From: Anaerolineaceae bacterium
Lineage (GTDB): Bacteria > Chloroflexota > Anaerolineae > Anaerolineales > Anaerolineaceae
Reading direction: 5' to 3'
NCBI GenBank assembly: GCA_012839565.1
Contig: DUMZ01000004.1
Coordinates: 1-51,085, forward strand
DNA: 51,085 bases
This document shows positions 25,924 to 35,103 of this stretch, piece by piece. The stretch's first letter is position 1; the number at the start of each line of letters is the position of its first letter. The notes under the pieces were generated by a model, which searched no databases, was not told where the DNA came from, and saw only the letters and a program-made list of their open reading frames with translations. The translations under genes were made by a program, and so were the position numbers.

Positions 25924-27177
25924 TCAGCTTAAAACGCTTATCAGGTCCTTCCGTTGCACTTTTTGCTGGTCACCGGTGGCCAGATCTTTCACAACCACCA
26001 GTCCTTTTTCAATTTCTGATGGCCCGAGCACCAACACGCGCTTGACACCTATGCGGTCAGCATACCTAAATTGCTTACCCAGGCGGTCTATTTCACTCAT
26101 CACAACCTTAAAGCCTGCCTGGCGCAGCTCTGCGAGCAAGGCCAGGGTCGCTGGTAAACAATCTTCATCAAAGATGGTCATAAACAGTGTTTTTGGGTCA
26201 ATGGAATCAGTAGGCAAAAGCCCATACTTCTCTAAAACCAACATGATCACCACATCACCCATAGCAAAACCCACACCTGGTGCCGGCTTGCCTCCCACAT
26301 CAGCGACCAAATCAGCGTAATGACCGCCTCCCAAAATGGCTCGGAACTCACCTTCAGTTTCATGCGCTTCAAAAACAACGCCCGTGTAGTAATCCAAACC
26401 CCGAATAATGCGCGGGTCGTAACTGATGTACGCGCTTTCACCTAAATCGTCCAGGTATTGAAAAACCTGCACTAAACGCTCTGAATTTCGCCACAGTTCT
26501 TTGTTCTCAAACAAGGTTTTTAAGTCCGCTAGTTGCGTTTCGTTCAGCCCGGCATCCAAAACAAGCTTGTCCCAAACATCCGCGGGCAGTTTATCCAAAC
26601 GGTCAATCAAACGCAAAACCTCGGGTTTTTGCGCATCAGTTACACCGATTTTGCTCAATTCAGTGTTCATCAACTCGCGGTCATTTACATGCAACTGAAC
26701 ATGCTCAGGCGTTAAACCAACTTCTCTAAAAAATCGCGCTGCCACGGCGAGCAATTCCGCATCAGCAAGCACGGAATCTGAGCCGATTTGGTCAATGTTC
26801 CACTGGAAAAATTCGCGCGTGCGCCCCTTTTGCGGGCGTTCATAACGCCAAAATGGGCCAAAAGACCACCAGCGCAATGGGAAAGTGAGTTGATTTTGCA
26901 TGGATGCCACCATACGCGAGACCGTTGGCGTTAATTCCGGGCGCAAAGTGATAGGGTCACCACCCCGGTCTTCAAAGACAAATGCCTGCTCTTTGACCAA
27001 CTCCTCACCAGACTTGGCAGCATATAAATCGATTTGCTCCAAGCATGGGCCATCATACTGCTGATAGCCAAACGCCTCGGATGCCACGCGCAGTTTTTCT
27101 ATCAGCCACTGGCGCTGTGCCATCTCCTGTGGATAAAAATCGCGGGTACCTTTAACTTTCTGAATTATTTTGCTCAT
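25924..27177 (-). CDS. hisS: Histidyl-tRNA synthetase
   Basis: The 417-aa class II synthetase charges tRNA-His, whose gene lies 0.8 kb downstream on the same strand. Motif 1 region KGTRDFYPQEM, motif 2 TLRPELTPTVSRM with FGPFWRYERPQKGRTREF, the histidine-specific signature RGLDYYTGVVFEA and motif 3 APGVGFAMGDV are all present, followed by the anticodon-binding domain. Length is normal and the start is ATG. A possible -10 TATAAT lies at 27210-27205 on the minus strand, giving a leader of about 20 nt. Confidence 0.96.
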   Translation of the reverse strand: MSKIIQKVKGTRDFYPQEMAQRQWLIEKLRVASEAFGYQQYDGPCLEQIDLYAAKSGEELVKEQAFVFEDRGGDPITLRPELTPTVSRMVASMQNQLTFPLRWWSFGPFWRYERPQKGRTREFFQWNIDQIGSDSVLADAELLAVAARFFREVGLTPEHVQLHVNDRELMNTELSKIGVTDAQKPEVLRLIDRLDKLPADVWDKLVLDAGLNETQLADLKTLFENKELWRNSERLVQVFQYLDDLGESAYISYDPRIIRGLDYYTGVVFEAHETEGEFRAILGGGHYADLVADVGGKPAPGVGFAMGDVVIMLVLEKYGLLPTDSIDPKTLFMTIFDEDCLPATLALLAELRQAGFKVVMSEIDRLGKQFRYADRIGVKRVLVLGPSEIEKGLVVVKDLATGDQQKVQRKDLISVLS

Positions 27178-27338
27178 TCATAACCTCTTATTCTTGCTGT
27201 GCAAATTATAACACCCGATATTAAAGTATTTGTGTAATAGTTCAAAATGCCAAAAGTGTAATTTTAGTGTAAAATTCAATTGCATAATAACTGACGTGTA
27301 ATTCATGCCGTCAGCGAACAAATAAGGAGCGTATACTA
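27178..27338. promoter_or_regulatory. Divergent intergenic region between hisS and the ABC importer
   Basis: This AT-rich stretch holds a minus-strand TATAAT at 27205-27210 for hisS, several GTGTAA repeats (about 27230-27300) and a small hairpin CTGACG (27291-27296)/CGTCAG (27309-27314) just before the AAGGAG site of the importer gene. I see no known riboswitch and could not place a firm plus-strand promoter. Confidence 0.4.
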
Positions 27339-28418
27339 ATGAAATACAAACTACTCGCTATCATAATCACCGTCATGCTTGTTTTGACGGCATGTGGTCC
27401 AAAAGAAACTGTTAAACCCACTGATTCTGTAAGCGCTTTTCCCGTTGTCGTGGATAGTTCCCAGGATACCTATCCAGCCGGAGACGCAGTAGACACCGCC
27501 ACGGAAGATACTTATCCCATCGCCGAAACCATCGCACAAGACATATACCCTGTTAGCAGTGGCGAAGCGATTTCCATCACAGTCTTGGCCCCCAGCTCAA
27601 CAACGTCTATCCCTATCCTTTTAGCCACAAAATACCTGCCCGGAATGACGGTTGAAATCTTCGACAACCATCCCCAGGCTCATGCCCAGTTTATGGCTGA
27701 AGATAATCTCGTTTTGGTGACTGGTCTTTCAGTCGGTGTTGATATGTTCAAAAACGATGTTCCCCTGCAACTCATCAATACCAATGTTACCGGCCTTTCT
27801 TATATCGTAAGCTGCAACCTTGAAATCAATAGCTTTGCCGATTTGGCGGGTCATGAAATCTACCTGCCTTTTGAAGGTTCACCCCTGGAAGAAACCACCC
27901 GGTTTTTTGTTGAACAAGCTGGTTTGCAGTACGGCGTTGACGTCAAACCGATTTACGCGCCATTTGACACTTCCACCGCGCTCATCAAAAATGGCGATGA
28001 TGCTATCGTCGCCATGCCCCAGCCCGCCGCGACAGCCATGGCCGCCCAGGAATGTGGTCACTTAGGTGCCAGTTTTTACGACACCTGGAACGCCATCACC
28101 GGCGATACCGATGGCTACCCGCAAGTTGGCGCGTTTGCCAAAGCTGAATTTGCCAGCGCGCATCCTGAATGGGTGCAGGCTTTCAACCAAGCTGTCGCCA
28201 AAGCCATCGCTGACCTCCAGGCTAACCCCGAAGCCGCGGTGAACGAAGTTGCCGATAAATTCTCATTCCCTGCACCCATTTTGCTTCAGGCTCTGCAGGC
28301 GACCAGGTTCACAGTTCAATCTGACCAGTCAATGAAAGATTCCGTCATTCATTACTACGTAACGATCGGAAAACCACTGGATGAAAGCTACGAGGCGTTC
28401 TTCTACGCCCTTCCTTAA
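27339..28418 (+). CDS. ABC importer substrate-binding lipoprotein (NitT/TauT/ThiY-like)
   Basis: This 359-aa lipoprotein has lipobox LTAC (Cys19) and an NMT1/SsuA-like periplasmic-binding fold, with the VLAPSSTTSIPILLATKYL opening and LQLINTNVTGLSYIVS core. An acidic and Tyr/Pro-rich spacer (DTYPAGDAVDTATEDTYPIAE) follows the lipid anchor. The family binds nitrate, sulfonates, taurine or thiamine precursors; the ligand is not predictable here. AAGGAG lies 11 nt before the ATG. The permease gene begins 38 nt before this gene ends. Confidence 0.85.
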   Translation: MKYKLLAIIITVMLVLTACGPKETVKPTDSVSAFPVVVDSSQDTYPAGDAVDTATEDTYPIAETIAQDIYPVSSGEAISITVLAPSSTTSIPILLATKYLPGMTVEIFDNHPQAHAQFMAEDNLVLVTGLSVGVDMFKNDVPLQLINTNVTGLSYIVSCNLEINSFADLAGHEIYLPFEGSPLEETTRFFVEQAGLQYGVDVKPIYAPFDTSTALIKNGDDAIVAMPQPAATAMAAQECGHLGASFYDTWNAITGDTDGYPQVGAFAKAEFASAHPEWVQAFNQAVAKAIADLQANPEAAVNEVADKFSFPAPILLQALQATRFTVQSDQSMKDSVIHYYVTIGKPLDESYEAFFYALP

Positions 28419-29142
28419 TGAATTAATCGGGTTTGGACTGCTCATTATCTTATGGGCAGTCCTTTCCATGTTTTTCCCCGTTTACATCATTCCCTCACCA
28501 ATCGAGGTCTTTAAAGCCACACCAGAATTCTTAAACGCCCAGTTTTTTAGCGCGATGGGTATCACCCTGTTGCGCATTGTTGTGGGCTTTGCGATTTCAT
28601 TTTTCATCGGTACTGGCCTTGCCACCCTTTTTGCCGGCACAAAACTCTCCGAGCAACTCAGTGCCATGGTGCAGGCTTTTCAGGTTATTCCCGCGGTAAC
28701 GGTAGGCGTTATTTTAGTCATCATTTTTGGCGTTGGCAGTGCGCCACCGATTATTCTCATCACCTTAATGACCCTTCCCTTGGTTTTTATGAATACCCTG
28801 CAAGCCCTAAAATTCCCAGACCCCAAACTGCTTGAATATCTCGACTCCATCAAAGCCGACCGCAAATTGCGTTTTTCAGCGCTGATGAAACCCCAAATCA
28901 TCAAAGTTACCCGCACCAATCTCATTTTGGGCTTTAGTATGGCGTCCAAAATTGCTGTTACCGGAGAATTTATCGGCTCGCAAGACGGACTAGGTTATCT
29001 GCTCAACAAGGCCCGACTCGTTTTTGCGATGAAAGAAGTCTTTTTCTACATCTTTTTCTTCATTGTGCTTACTGTTTTGTTTCAGGGATTAGTGGAATTG
29101 ATTTACGCCACATCACTAAGGAAATACACCTATGGCGACTAA
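28381..29142 (+). CDS. ABC importer permease (SsuC/TauC type)
   Basis: The 253-aa inner-membrane protein has five to six TM segments and the EAA-like cytoplasmic loop (LEYLDSIKADRKLRFSALMKPQ) that docks on the ATPase. It partners the adjacent binding lipoprotein and ATPase. The ATG at 28381 lies inside the end of the upstream gene (38-nt overlap) and gives a normal cytoplasmic N terminus ahead of TM1. The gene overlaps the ATPase gene by 11 nt. Confidence 0.9.
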   Translation: MKATRRSSTPFLNELIGFGLLIILWAVLSMFFPVYIIPSPIEVFKATPEFLNAQFFSAMGITLLRIVVGFAISFFIGTGLATLFAGTKLSEQLSAMVQAFQVIPAVTVGVILVIIFGVGSAPPIILITLMTLPLVFMNTLQALKFPDPKLLEYLDSIKADRKLRFSALMKPQIIKVTRTNLILGFSMASKIAVTGEFIGSQDGLGYLLNKARLVFAMKEVFFYIFFFIVLTVLFQGLVELIYATSLRKYTYGD

Positions 29143-29812
29143 CACCCAACAAAACGTTGTTTTGGAAGCCAATTCCATTAGCAAGCAGTTTGATAACGAA
29201 ATGGTTATCAGCAACTTTAGTTTTAAGTTACTACAGAATGAGAGACTTCTTCTCTTCGCGCCCAGTGGCGCGGGCAAAACAACCCTTTTGCGCATCTTAT
29301 GTGGACTGCTTGAAGCTGATTCGGGCTCTTTCAGCTTTCCTGGCGGCGCTGAACCACACATCGTTTTCCAGGAACCACGCCTGTTCCCTCACATGACGGT
29401 TGATGAAAATATAAAGCTGCCCCTCAAAAGCCCCCATTTCGCCAGCAAACCCAACGCCTTGGACCTGCTGCCAGAATGGTATCAGCTAAGTGGCTTACAC
29501 GAATACCAGGGCCACTACCCACATACGCTTAGCGGAGGTATGAAGCGCAAAGTATCTCTCCTGCGCGCGCTCATCACCCTGCCAGAACTTCTTATCCTTG
29601 ATGAACCTTTCCAGTCCCTGGATAAAAAATCGCGTGAAATTTTTGTGCATTCTATCTTCAAAAACATCCCAAATCTGAGTATTTTATTCACTTCACACGA
29701 TATCTTAGACGTCGAGATAACTGCCACGACGATTTTATTAATAAAGTCCCCTAAATTACAGAATCCGATTATAATAAATCCGGCTGAGTTTGTGAGTTCG
29801 CTCACAAATTAG
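29132..29812 (+). CDS. ABC importer ATP-binding protein (SsuB/TauB type)
   Basis: This 226-aa ATPase has Walker A APSGAGKTT, the Q loop FQEPRLFP, signature LSGGMKRKVSL and Walker B LLILDEPF, followed by the switch His in FTSHD. It is slightly short for the family. It powers the importer encoded just upstream. A small inverted repeat, CCGAAT/ATTCGG at 29831-29844, and an A/T run lie between it and hydC; a weak terminator there is possible. Confidence 0.92.
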   Translation: MATNTQQNVVLEANSISKQFDNEMVISNFSFKLLQNERLLLFAPSGAGKTTLLRILCGLLEADSGSFSFPGGAEPHIVFQEPRLFPHMTVDENIKLPLKSPHFASKPNALDLLPEWYQLSGLHEYQGHYPHTLSGGMKRKVSLLRALITLPELLILDEPFQSLDKKSREIFVHSIFKNIPNLSILFTSHDILDVEITATTILLIKSPKLQNPIIINPAEFVSSLTN

Positions 29813-29864
29813 TTTTTGCACGTAAATTAACCGAATTTATTCGGAAAAATTTTTGAGGAGAAAT

Positions 29865-30404
29865 ATGACCGAACAAAAAAATCCTTGTTGCACGGGGTCC
29901 AATCCGGGTTATGCCGAGTTGGGCGCCTATATCGACGCGCTCAAGATTGATCCAAAAGATCCTGAGCGTAAAGAAATGCTTATCATGACCTTGCATAAGG
30001 CTCAGAGCATTTTTGGCTACTTACCTGCTGAAGTTCAGAAATTCGTTGCCAAAAAATTCTCTATCCCCCATGCTGACGTGTCTGGTGTGATTAGTTTCTA
30101 CAACTACTTCACCACCACCCCCAAAGGCAAGACAAACATCAGCATCTGCATGGGCACGGCTTGCTACGTGAACGGCTCAGAAAAAATCTTGCAAGATTTC
30201 GAAAAAGCCCTGGGCATTAAGTCAGGCCAGGTTACTGCCGATGGTCGCTTTTCAATTGAGTCACTGCGCTGTGTTGGTGCCTGTGGCTTAGCCCCTGTGG
30301 TTTTGATTAACGAACACGTCTACGGCAAAGTAAAGCAAGGACAAGCAGAGAAAATCATTGAAGAATATCTCATCGAATACGGTGAGCAAGTTGAGGTGCA
30401 ATAA
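29865..30404 (+). CDS. hydC: [FeFe] hydrogenase gamma subunit, NuoE-like
   Basis: The 179-aa thioredoxin-fold protein carries one [2Fe-2S] cluster on Cys95, Cys100, Cys136 and Cys140 (CMGTAC and CVGAC motifs), as in NuoE/HydC. It passes electrons within the NADH-linked hydrogenase HydABC. The start is the ATG at 29865 with GAGGAG; an upstream TTG would place the ribosome site inside the gene. Its stop overlaps the hydB ATG by one base (TAATG). Confidence 0.93.
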   Translation: MTEQKNPCCTGSNPGYAELGAYIDALKIDPKDPERKEMLIMTLHKAQSIFGYLPAEVQKFVAKKFSIPHADVSGVISFYNYFTTTPKGKTNISICMGTACYVNGSEKILQDFEKALGIKSGQVTADGRFSIESLRCVGACGLAPVVLINEHVYGKVKQGQAEKIIEEYLIEYGEQVEVQ

Positions 30405-32284
30405 TGACAACCCGAATTGAAAGCTTTGAGCAACTCAAGCAAAAATACGAAGAATACAAGAGCCTTGTAGAGGTTCGCGCCGATCTCGACTACGACGGTG
30501 ATCAAAAATTCATCCTGGTTTGTGGTGGAACAGGTTGTGTCTCTTCAAAGAGTTTGCAAATTGTTGAGAACTTCAATAATCTCATCAAAGAACATGGTGT
30601 TCAAGACAAAGTCCGTGCCAGCATTTCCGGCTGTTTCGGTTTTTGTGAAAAAGGACCCATCGTCAAAGTCTTCCCCGAAAACGTCTTTTATGTGCAAGTA
30701 ACACCAGACGACGCCAAAGAAATCTTTGAAAAACACATTATGAACGACGAAGTCGTTGACCGCTTGCTTTATGTTGAACCTGTTACCCAAAAAAGCATGC
30801 ACGACTCGCTCGAAATGCCCTTCTACAGACGCCAAATGCGTGTCGCTTTACGCCACTGTGGTTTGATTGACCCCGAAATTATCGAAGAATATATCGGCGT
30901 CGGTGGTTATCAGTCCATGGCAAAAGTTATCACCCAAATGACCCCTGAAGAAGCGATTGAAATTATGAAACAATCCGGACTTGGTGGACGTGGTGGTGCT
31001 GGTTTCTCAACTGGCCGCAAATGGGAATTTGGTCGCATGTACCAAAGTGATCGCAAATTCGTCATCTGTAATGCTGACGAAGGCGATCCCGGTGCCTTTA
31101 TGGACCGCTCCATTATGGAAGGCGACGCCCACACTGTAATCGAAGGTATGGCTATTGCAGCTTACTGTATCGGTGCTGATCAAGGTTATGTTTACATCCG
31201 CGCTGAATACCCCTTGGCTGTCAAACGTCTGCAAATCGCCATCGACGAAGCCCGCGAACTCGGTTTGCTAGGCAAGAACATTCTCGGCACTGATTTCAGC
31301 TTCGACGTTGACGTTCGCCTTGGTGCTGGTGCATTCGTTTGTGGCGAAGAAACCGCGCTCATTCAGTCCATCCAGGGCAACCGCGGTGAACCAACCACAA
31401 AACCACCTTTCCCTGCAGAAAAGGGTTTGTGGCAACAGCCAACTGTCGTGAACAACGTTGAAACCCTGGCTAACGTGCCCGTCATCTTTGATAAAGGTCC
31501 CGAATGGTTTGCCAATATCGGTACTGAAAAATCAAAAGGCACCAAGGTCTTCGCCTTGGCTGGTAAGGTCAACAACGTTGGTTTAGTTGAAGTCCCCATG
31601 GGTACTACACTCCGCCAATTGATTTTCGAAATCGGTGGTGGTGTGCGTGGTGGCGGAAAATTCAAAGCCGCTCAATCTGGTGGTCCTTCAGGTGGTTGTA
31701 TCCCCGAACAATTCCTGGATACTCCCATTGACTTCCAATCCCTTGGTCAAATCGGTTCAATGATGGGCTCCGGCGGTATGATCGTCATGTCCGACAGCGA
31801 CTGTATGGTCAACATTGCCCGCTTCTACCTTGAGTTCATCGTTGAAGAATCCTGTGGCCGCTGTGTGCCCTGTCGTGTTGGTACCAAGCGCATGCTTGAA
31901 ATTCTCACCGATATCACCAAAGGCAAAGGCACCCCGGAAATGCTCGTCGAGTTGCAATCTCTCGCTGAAACCATCAAGGACACCGCGCTTTGTGGTCTTG
32001 GCCAAACCGCGCCAAACCCCGTCCTAAGCACCTTGCGCTACTTTATGGACGAATACAAAGCCCACGTTGAAGAAAAACGATGTCCTGCGGGTGTTTGTAC
32101 TGATCTCTTGCACTATGAGATTATCCCTGACAAATGTATCGGTTGTACTGCTTGTGCCCGTACCTGCCCAGTGAACTGTATCTCTGGCGCACCCAAGCAA
32201 GTTCACGTTATCGATCAAGAAAAGTGCATCAAGTGTGGCAATTGTCTCGTGAAATGTCGCTTTGGTGCGGTAGTTCGTAAATAA
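30404..32284 (+). CDS. hydB: [FeFe] hydrogenase beta subunit, NuoF-like NADH/FMN module
   Basis: The 626-aa order is: N-terminal thioredoxin-like [2Fe-2S] domain (about 30-120, CGGTGC and CFGFC), NuoF core with FMN/NADH loops GLGGRGGAGFSTGRKW and CNADEGDPGAFMDRS, the [4Fe-4S] motif SCGRCVPCR, and a C-terminal two-cluster ferredoxin domain (CIGCTACARTC, CIKCGNCLVKC). This is the HydB layout of trimeric, electron-bifurcating hydrogenases that couple H2 with both NAD and ferredoxin; bifurcation itself is inferred. Codons are enriched in GGT/CGT compared with neighbours such as the TPR genes, suggesting high expression. Confidence 0.95.
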   Translation: MTTRIESFEQLKQKYEEYKSLVEVRADLDYDGDQKFILVCGGTGCVSSKSLQIVENFNNLIKEHGVQDKVRASISGCFGFCEKGPIVKVFPENVFYVQVTPDDAKEIFEKHIMNDEVVDRLLYVEPVTQKSMHDSLEMPFYRRQMRVALRHCGLIDPEIIEEYIGVGGYQSMAKVITQMTPEEAIEIMKQSGLGGRGGAGFSTGRKWEFGRMYQSDRKFVICNADEGDPGAFMDRSIMEGDAHTVIEGMAIAAYCIGADQGYVYIRAEYPLAVKRLQIAIDEARELGLLGKNILGTDFSFDVDVRLGAGAFVCGEETALIQSIQGNRGEPTTKPPFPAEKGLWQQPTVVNNVETLANVPVIFDKGPEWFANIGTEKSKGTKVFALAGKVNNVGLVEVPMGTTLRQLIFEIGGGVRGGGKFKAAQSGGPSGGCIPEQFLDTPIDFQSLGQIGSMMGSGGMIVMSDSDCMVNIARFYLEFIVEESCGRCVPCRVGTKRMLEILTDITKGKGTPEMLVELQSLAETIKDTALCGLGQTAPNPVLSTLRYFMDEYKAHVEEKRCPAGVCTDLLHYEIIPDKCIGCTACARTCPVNCISGAPKQVHVIDQEKCIKCGNCLVKCRFGAVVRK

Positions 32285-32295
32285 GGAAAAGATAT

Positions 32296-34050
32296 ATGAT
32301 TACTTTAACTATTGACGGTAGAGAAGTATCCGTACCAGCTGGATCAACCATCCTTGACGCAGCTAAGAAGCTGAACCTGAAGATTCCCACCTTGTGCTAC
32401 CTGGAACTTGAAAAACTTCACTATAAGAACCAAGTCGCATCCTGTCGTGTTTGTGTGGTCGAAGTTGAAGGTCGCCGAAATCTTGCTCCCGCCTGTGCCA
32501 CCCCTGTGACACCTGGCATGAAAGTCATCACCAATTCAAAACGTGTGCTTTCAGCGCGACGCAAGAACCTTGAACTCATCATCTCGAACCACCCCTTCAC
32601 CTGCCTGACTTGTCTCAAGTCCACCGAATGCGAACTCCAAACCATGGCATGGGAATATGACGTTCAGGTGAAATATCCCAATGGCGAACGCATGCGCCAC
32701 AAGAAAGACCATTCCAGCGCCGCGCTTTTCCGCGACCCGGACAAATGTATCATGTGTCGCCGCTGCGAAACCATGTGTAACGAAGTCCAAACCGTTGGCG
32801 CGCTCACCGCGTTCGGTCGTGGCTTTGACACCATTGTTGCACCAGCTGAGAAAAACGAAATCGTCGACTCACCTTGTGTTTACTGTGGACAATGTGTAAC
32901 CGTTTGCCCCACTGGCGCGCTTATCGGTCATAGCTATGTCAACCAGGTCTGGAACGCACTCTTTGACGAAACCAAAAAGGTTGTCGTTCAGGTTGCGCCT
33001 GCTGTCCGTGTTGCTTTGGGTGAAGAATTTGGCTATCCCGCTGGCGAAATTGTGACCGGTAAGATGGTCGCTGGTTTGCGCAGACTTGGCTTTGATGCAG
33101 TGTTTGATACCACCTTTGGCGCTGACCTGACCATCATCGAAGAAGGCACCGAAATCATCGGACGTGTCACCAAGAATGAAAACCTGCCCATCCTTACTTC
33201 ATGTTGCCCCGGTTGGATTAACTTCATTCGCTACTACTATCCCAGCCTGGAATACATGCCCTCCACTACCAAGAGCCCACAACAAATGACCGGTGCCATC
33301 ATAAAGAGCTACTATGCTGAAAAGATGGGTTGGGATCCCAAAGACATCGTTGTGGTTAGCATCATGCCTTGTATCGCCAAGAAATACGAAGCTTCACTGC
33401 CCAACCAGGAAAGCTATGGCATCCGCGACGTGGATTACTCCTTGACCACCCGCGAACTTGCCAAGATCCTCAAAGAAGGCTCTGTTGACTTACGCTACAT
33501 CGAAGAAGAAGACTTCGACTCACCTCTCGGCGTTTCAACTGGCGCTGGTGTCATCTTCGGTAGCACCGGTGGTGTTCTTGAAGCCGCTTTACGCAGCGTC
33601 TATGAACTGGTTACCAAAGAAACCCTTGAAAACGTCGATTTCGTCGCTTTGCGTGGCCTTGATGGTGCCCACGAAGCCGTTGTTGACCTTGGTGTTCGCA
33701 AGATTCGTGTTGCGGCCGTTTCCGGTTTAGGTAACGCCCGCAAGATTTTGGACAAAGTCGTTTCTGGCGAAGAAGTCTTTGACGTCATCGAAATCATGGC
33801 TTGCCCCGGTGGTTGTATCAACGGTGGCGGTCAGCCCTACGCCAAAGATCGCGACGCTGTGCTCCAAAAACGCATGGAATCACTCTATAAACTCGACCGC
33901 GAAGATAAACTGCGCAAATCGCATGAGAATCCTGAAGTCATCGCGCTCTATAAAGACTTCCTTGGCGAACCTGGTGGTCACAAAGCACATGATCTCCTGC
34001 ACGTGGAAAACTTTGAAGCAAGCGTTATGAAAGAATGGGAGCAGTTTTAG
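32296..34050 (+). CDS. hydA: [FeFe] hydrogenase catalytic subunit (group A3-like)
   Basis: The 584-aa protein has an N-terminal [2Fe-2S] ferredoxin domain (Cys in CYLELEKLHY and CRVC), a His-ligated [4Fe-4S] (HPFTCLTCLKSTEC), two [4Fe-4S] clusters (CIMCRRCETMC, CVYCGQCVTVC) and the H-cluster domain. All three H-cluster motifs are intact: TSCCPGW (Cys303), MPCIAKKYE (Cys359) and MACPGGC (Cys503, Cys507). It makes or oxidises H2 in the cytoplasm. AAGGAA lies 7-10 nt ahead of the ATG, and the gap to hydB is 11 nt. The maturases HydE, HydF and HydG are not in the window. Confidence 0.97.
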   Translation: MITLTIDGREVSVPAGSTILDAAKKLNLKIPTLCYLELEKLHYKNQVASCRVCVVEVEGRRNLAPACATPVTPGMKVITNSKRVLSARRKNLELIISNHPFTCLTCLKSTECELQTMAWEYDVQVKYPNGERMRHKKDHSSAALFRDPDKCIMCRRCETMCNEVQTVGALTAFGRGFDTIVAPAEKNEIVDSPCVYCGQCVTVCPTGALIGHSYVNQVWNALFDETKKVVVQVAPAVRVALGEEFGYPAGEIVTGKMVAGLRRLGFDAVFDTTFGADLTIIEEGTEIIGRVTKNENLPILTSCCPGWINFIRYYYPSLEYMPSTTKSPQQMTGAIIKSYYAEKMGWDPKDIVVVSIMPCIAKKYEASLPNQESYGIRDVDYSLTTRELAKILKEGSVDLRYIEEEDFDSPLGVSTGAGVIFGSTGGVLEAALRSVYELVTKETLENVDFVALRGLDGAHEAVVDLGVRKIRVAAVSGLGNARKILDKVVSGEEVFDVIEIMACPGGCINGGGQPYAKDRDAVLQKRMESLYKLDREDKLRKSHENPEVIALYKDFLGEPGGHKAHDLLHVENFEASVMKEWEQF

Positions 34051-34083
34051 TTCCATTCGCTTCTAAGTAAAATTTAGTATAGA

Positions 34084-34118
34084 AAAACTCTCCTTTGATA
34101 TTCAAGAAGAGTTTTTTA
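34084..34118 (+). terminator. Terminator after hydCBA
   Basis: AAAACTCT (34084-34091) pairs with AGAGTTTT (about 34108-34115), and a T-run follows. It closes the hydrogenase operon. Confidence 0.75.
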
Positions 34119-34236
34119 TTTAATGAACAAAATTGAACTTAGACATTTCAAACTACCAAGAGATTTACTGGCATTGACCCTTACTACACCAGGGAAAACC
34201 ATCAAAGCTGATTGTGCAGGATAACGGAGTCCAGCC

Positions 34237-34264
34237 TTGACGTACTTTTTTGCTGATTTATACT
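34237..34264 (+). promoter_or_regulatory. Promoter of the methyltransferase/deacetylase pair
   Basis: TTGACG (34237-34242), a 16-bp spacer and TATACT (34259-34264) form a good promoter, with a start near 34271, 23 nt before the ATG. The open frame upstream of that ATG begins inside the -35 box, so the short start is the right one. Confidence 0.75.
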
Positions 34265-34293
34265 TAAGCAATAACTGTAGACAAGGACTAATT

Positions 34294-35094
34294 ATGAAAA
34301 TTGACTTTGAAGAAACAACCGACGACCTTGCCAAACGCATTAACATCCACGAACAGTATGGCAGTCGTGATATAGATGCATGGATGCTGGATGTGCTCCA
34401 GCTTCAACCCGATAGCAAAATCCTGGATATAGGTTGTGGAGCTGGCAAACAATGTTTTTCCTACTTCCATTACCTGAATGGCGATGCGGACATCACCGGC
34501 ACAGACGTCTCGCGTGATCTGCTCAACGAAGCAATCGAGAAAAACAAACAAACTCATAACGCAATCAAATTCCAGTTAATGGATTTCAACCTGCCCTTCT
34601 TAATGGCAAGTAATCAGTATGATTTGGTATCAGCCTGTTTCGCCATCTACTACGCCCAGGACATCCCCTGGACACTTGCAGAAATGCACCGTGTGCTCAA
34701 ACCAGGTGGCAGGCTTTTTACTACCGGCCCAATGCCCAGCAACAAGCAACTCTTTTACGACATCATTAAAGAAGCCACAGGCAAAGCCATCCCGCCCATG
34801 CCAGGCAGTTCGCGCTACGAACCGCAAATCTACCCCACCATGCAAAGCCTGTTTAGCAAAGCTGAGCAACACATTTTCGAAAACCCGCTAACGTTCACCA
34901 GCGTTGAACCCTTCATGGTTTACACCCGTGCGTCAATGTCGGAAGACCGCAAACTGTGGAACACGCTCTTAAATACGCACGAAGAATTCGAACAAGTCAT
35001 GCAAGCCATCCAGCAAGTCGCCCAAAAGCGCCTTGCCAAAGATGGTGTTTTGGTCATGACTAAAGTCGTCGGTGGTTTTTTGGCAACGAAATAG
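34294..35094 (+). CDS. SAM-dependent methyltransferase
   Basis: This 266-aa class I methyltransferase has motif I ILDIGCGAGKQ (about 48-58), an acidic second-strand end (ITGTDVS) and the motif YDLVSACFAIYYAQD followed by LKPGGRLF. The substrate is unknown. AAGGA precedes the ATG. It is followed after 9 nt by a PIG-L deacetylase, so the pair may modify an amino-sugar or N-acyl compound; this is inference from context only. Confidence 0.88.
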   Translation: MKIDFEETTDDLAKRINIHEQYGSRDIDAWMLDVLQLQPDSKILDIGCGAGKQCFSYFHYLNGDADITGTDVSRDLLNEAIEKNKQTHNAIKFQLMDFNLPFLMASNQYDLVSACFAIYYAQDIPWTLAEMHRVLKPGGRLFTTGPMPSNKQLFYDIIKEATGKAIPPMPGSSRYEPQIYPTMQSLFSKAEQHIFENPLTFTSVEPFMVYTRASMSEDRKLWNTLLNTHEEFEQVMQAIQQVAQKRLAKDGVLVMTKVVGGFLATK

Positions 35095-35103
35095 AAGGAA
35101 AAC

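Noticed and set aside
29831..29844. CCGAAT/ATTCGG inverted repeat before hydC as a Rex or terminator site
   Set aside because: It does not match the Rex motif, the stem is only 5-6 bp, and the following A/T run is symmetric; evidence is too thin to list as a feature.
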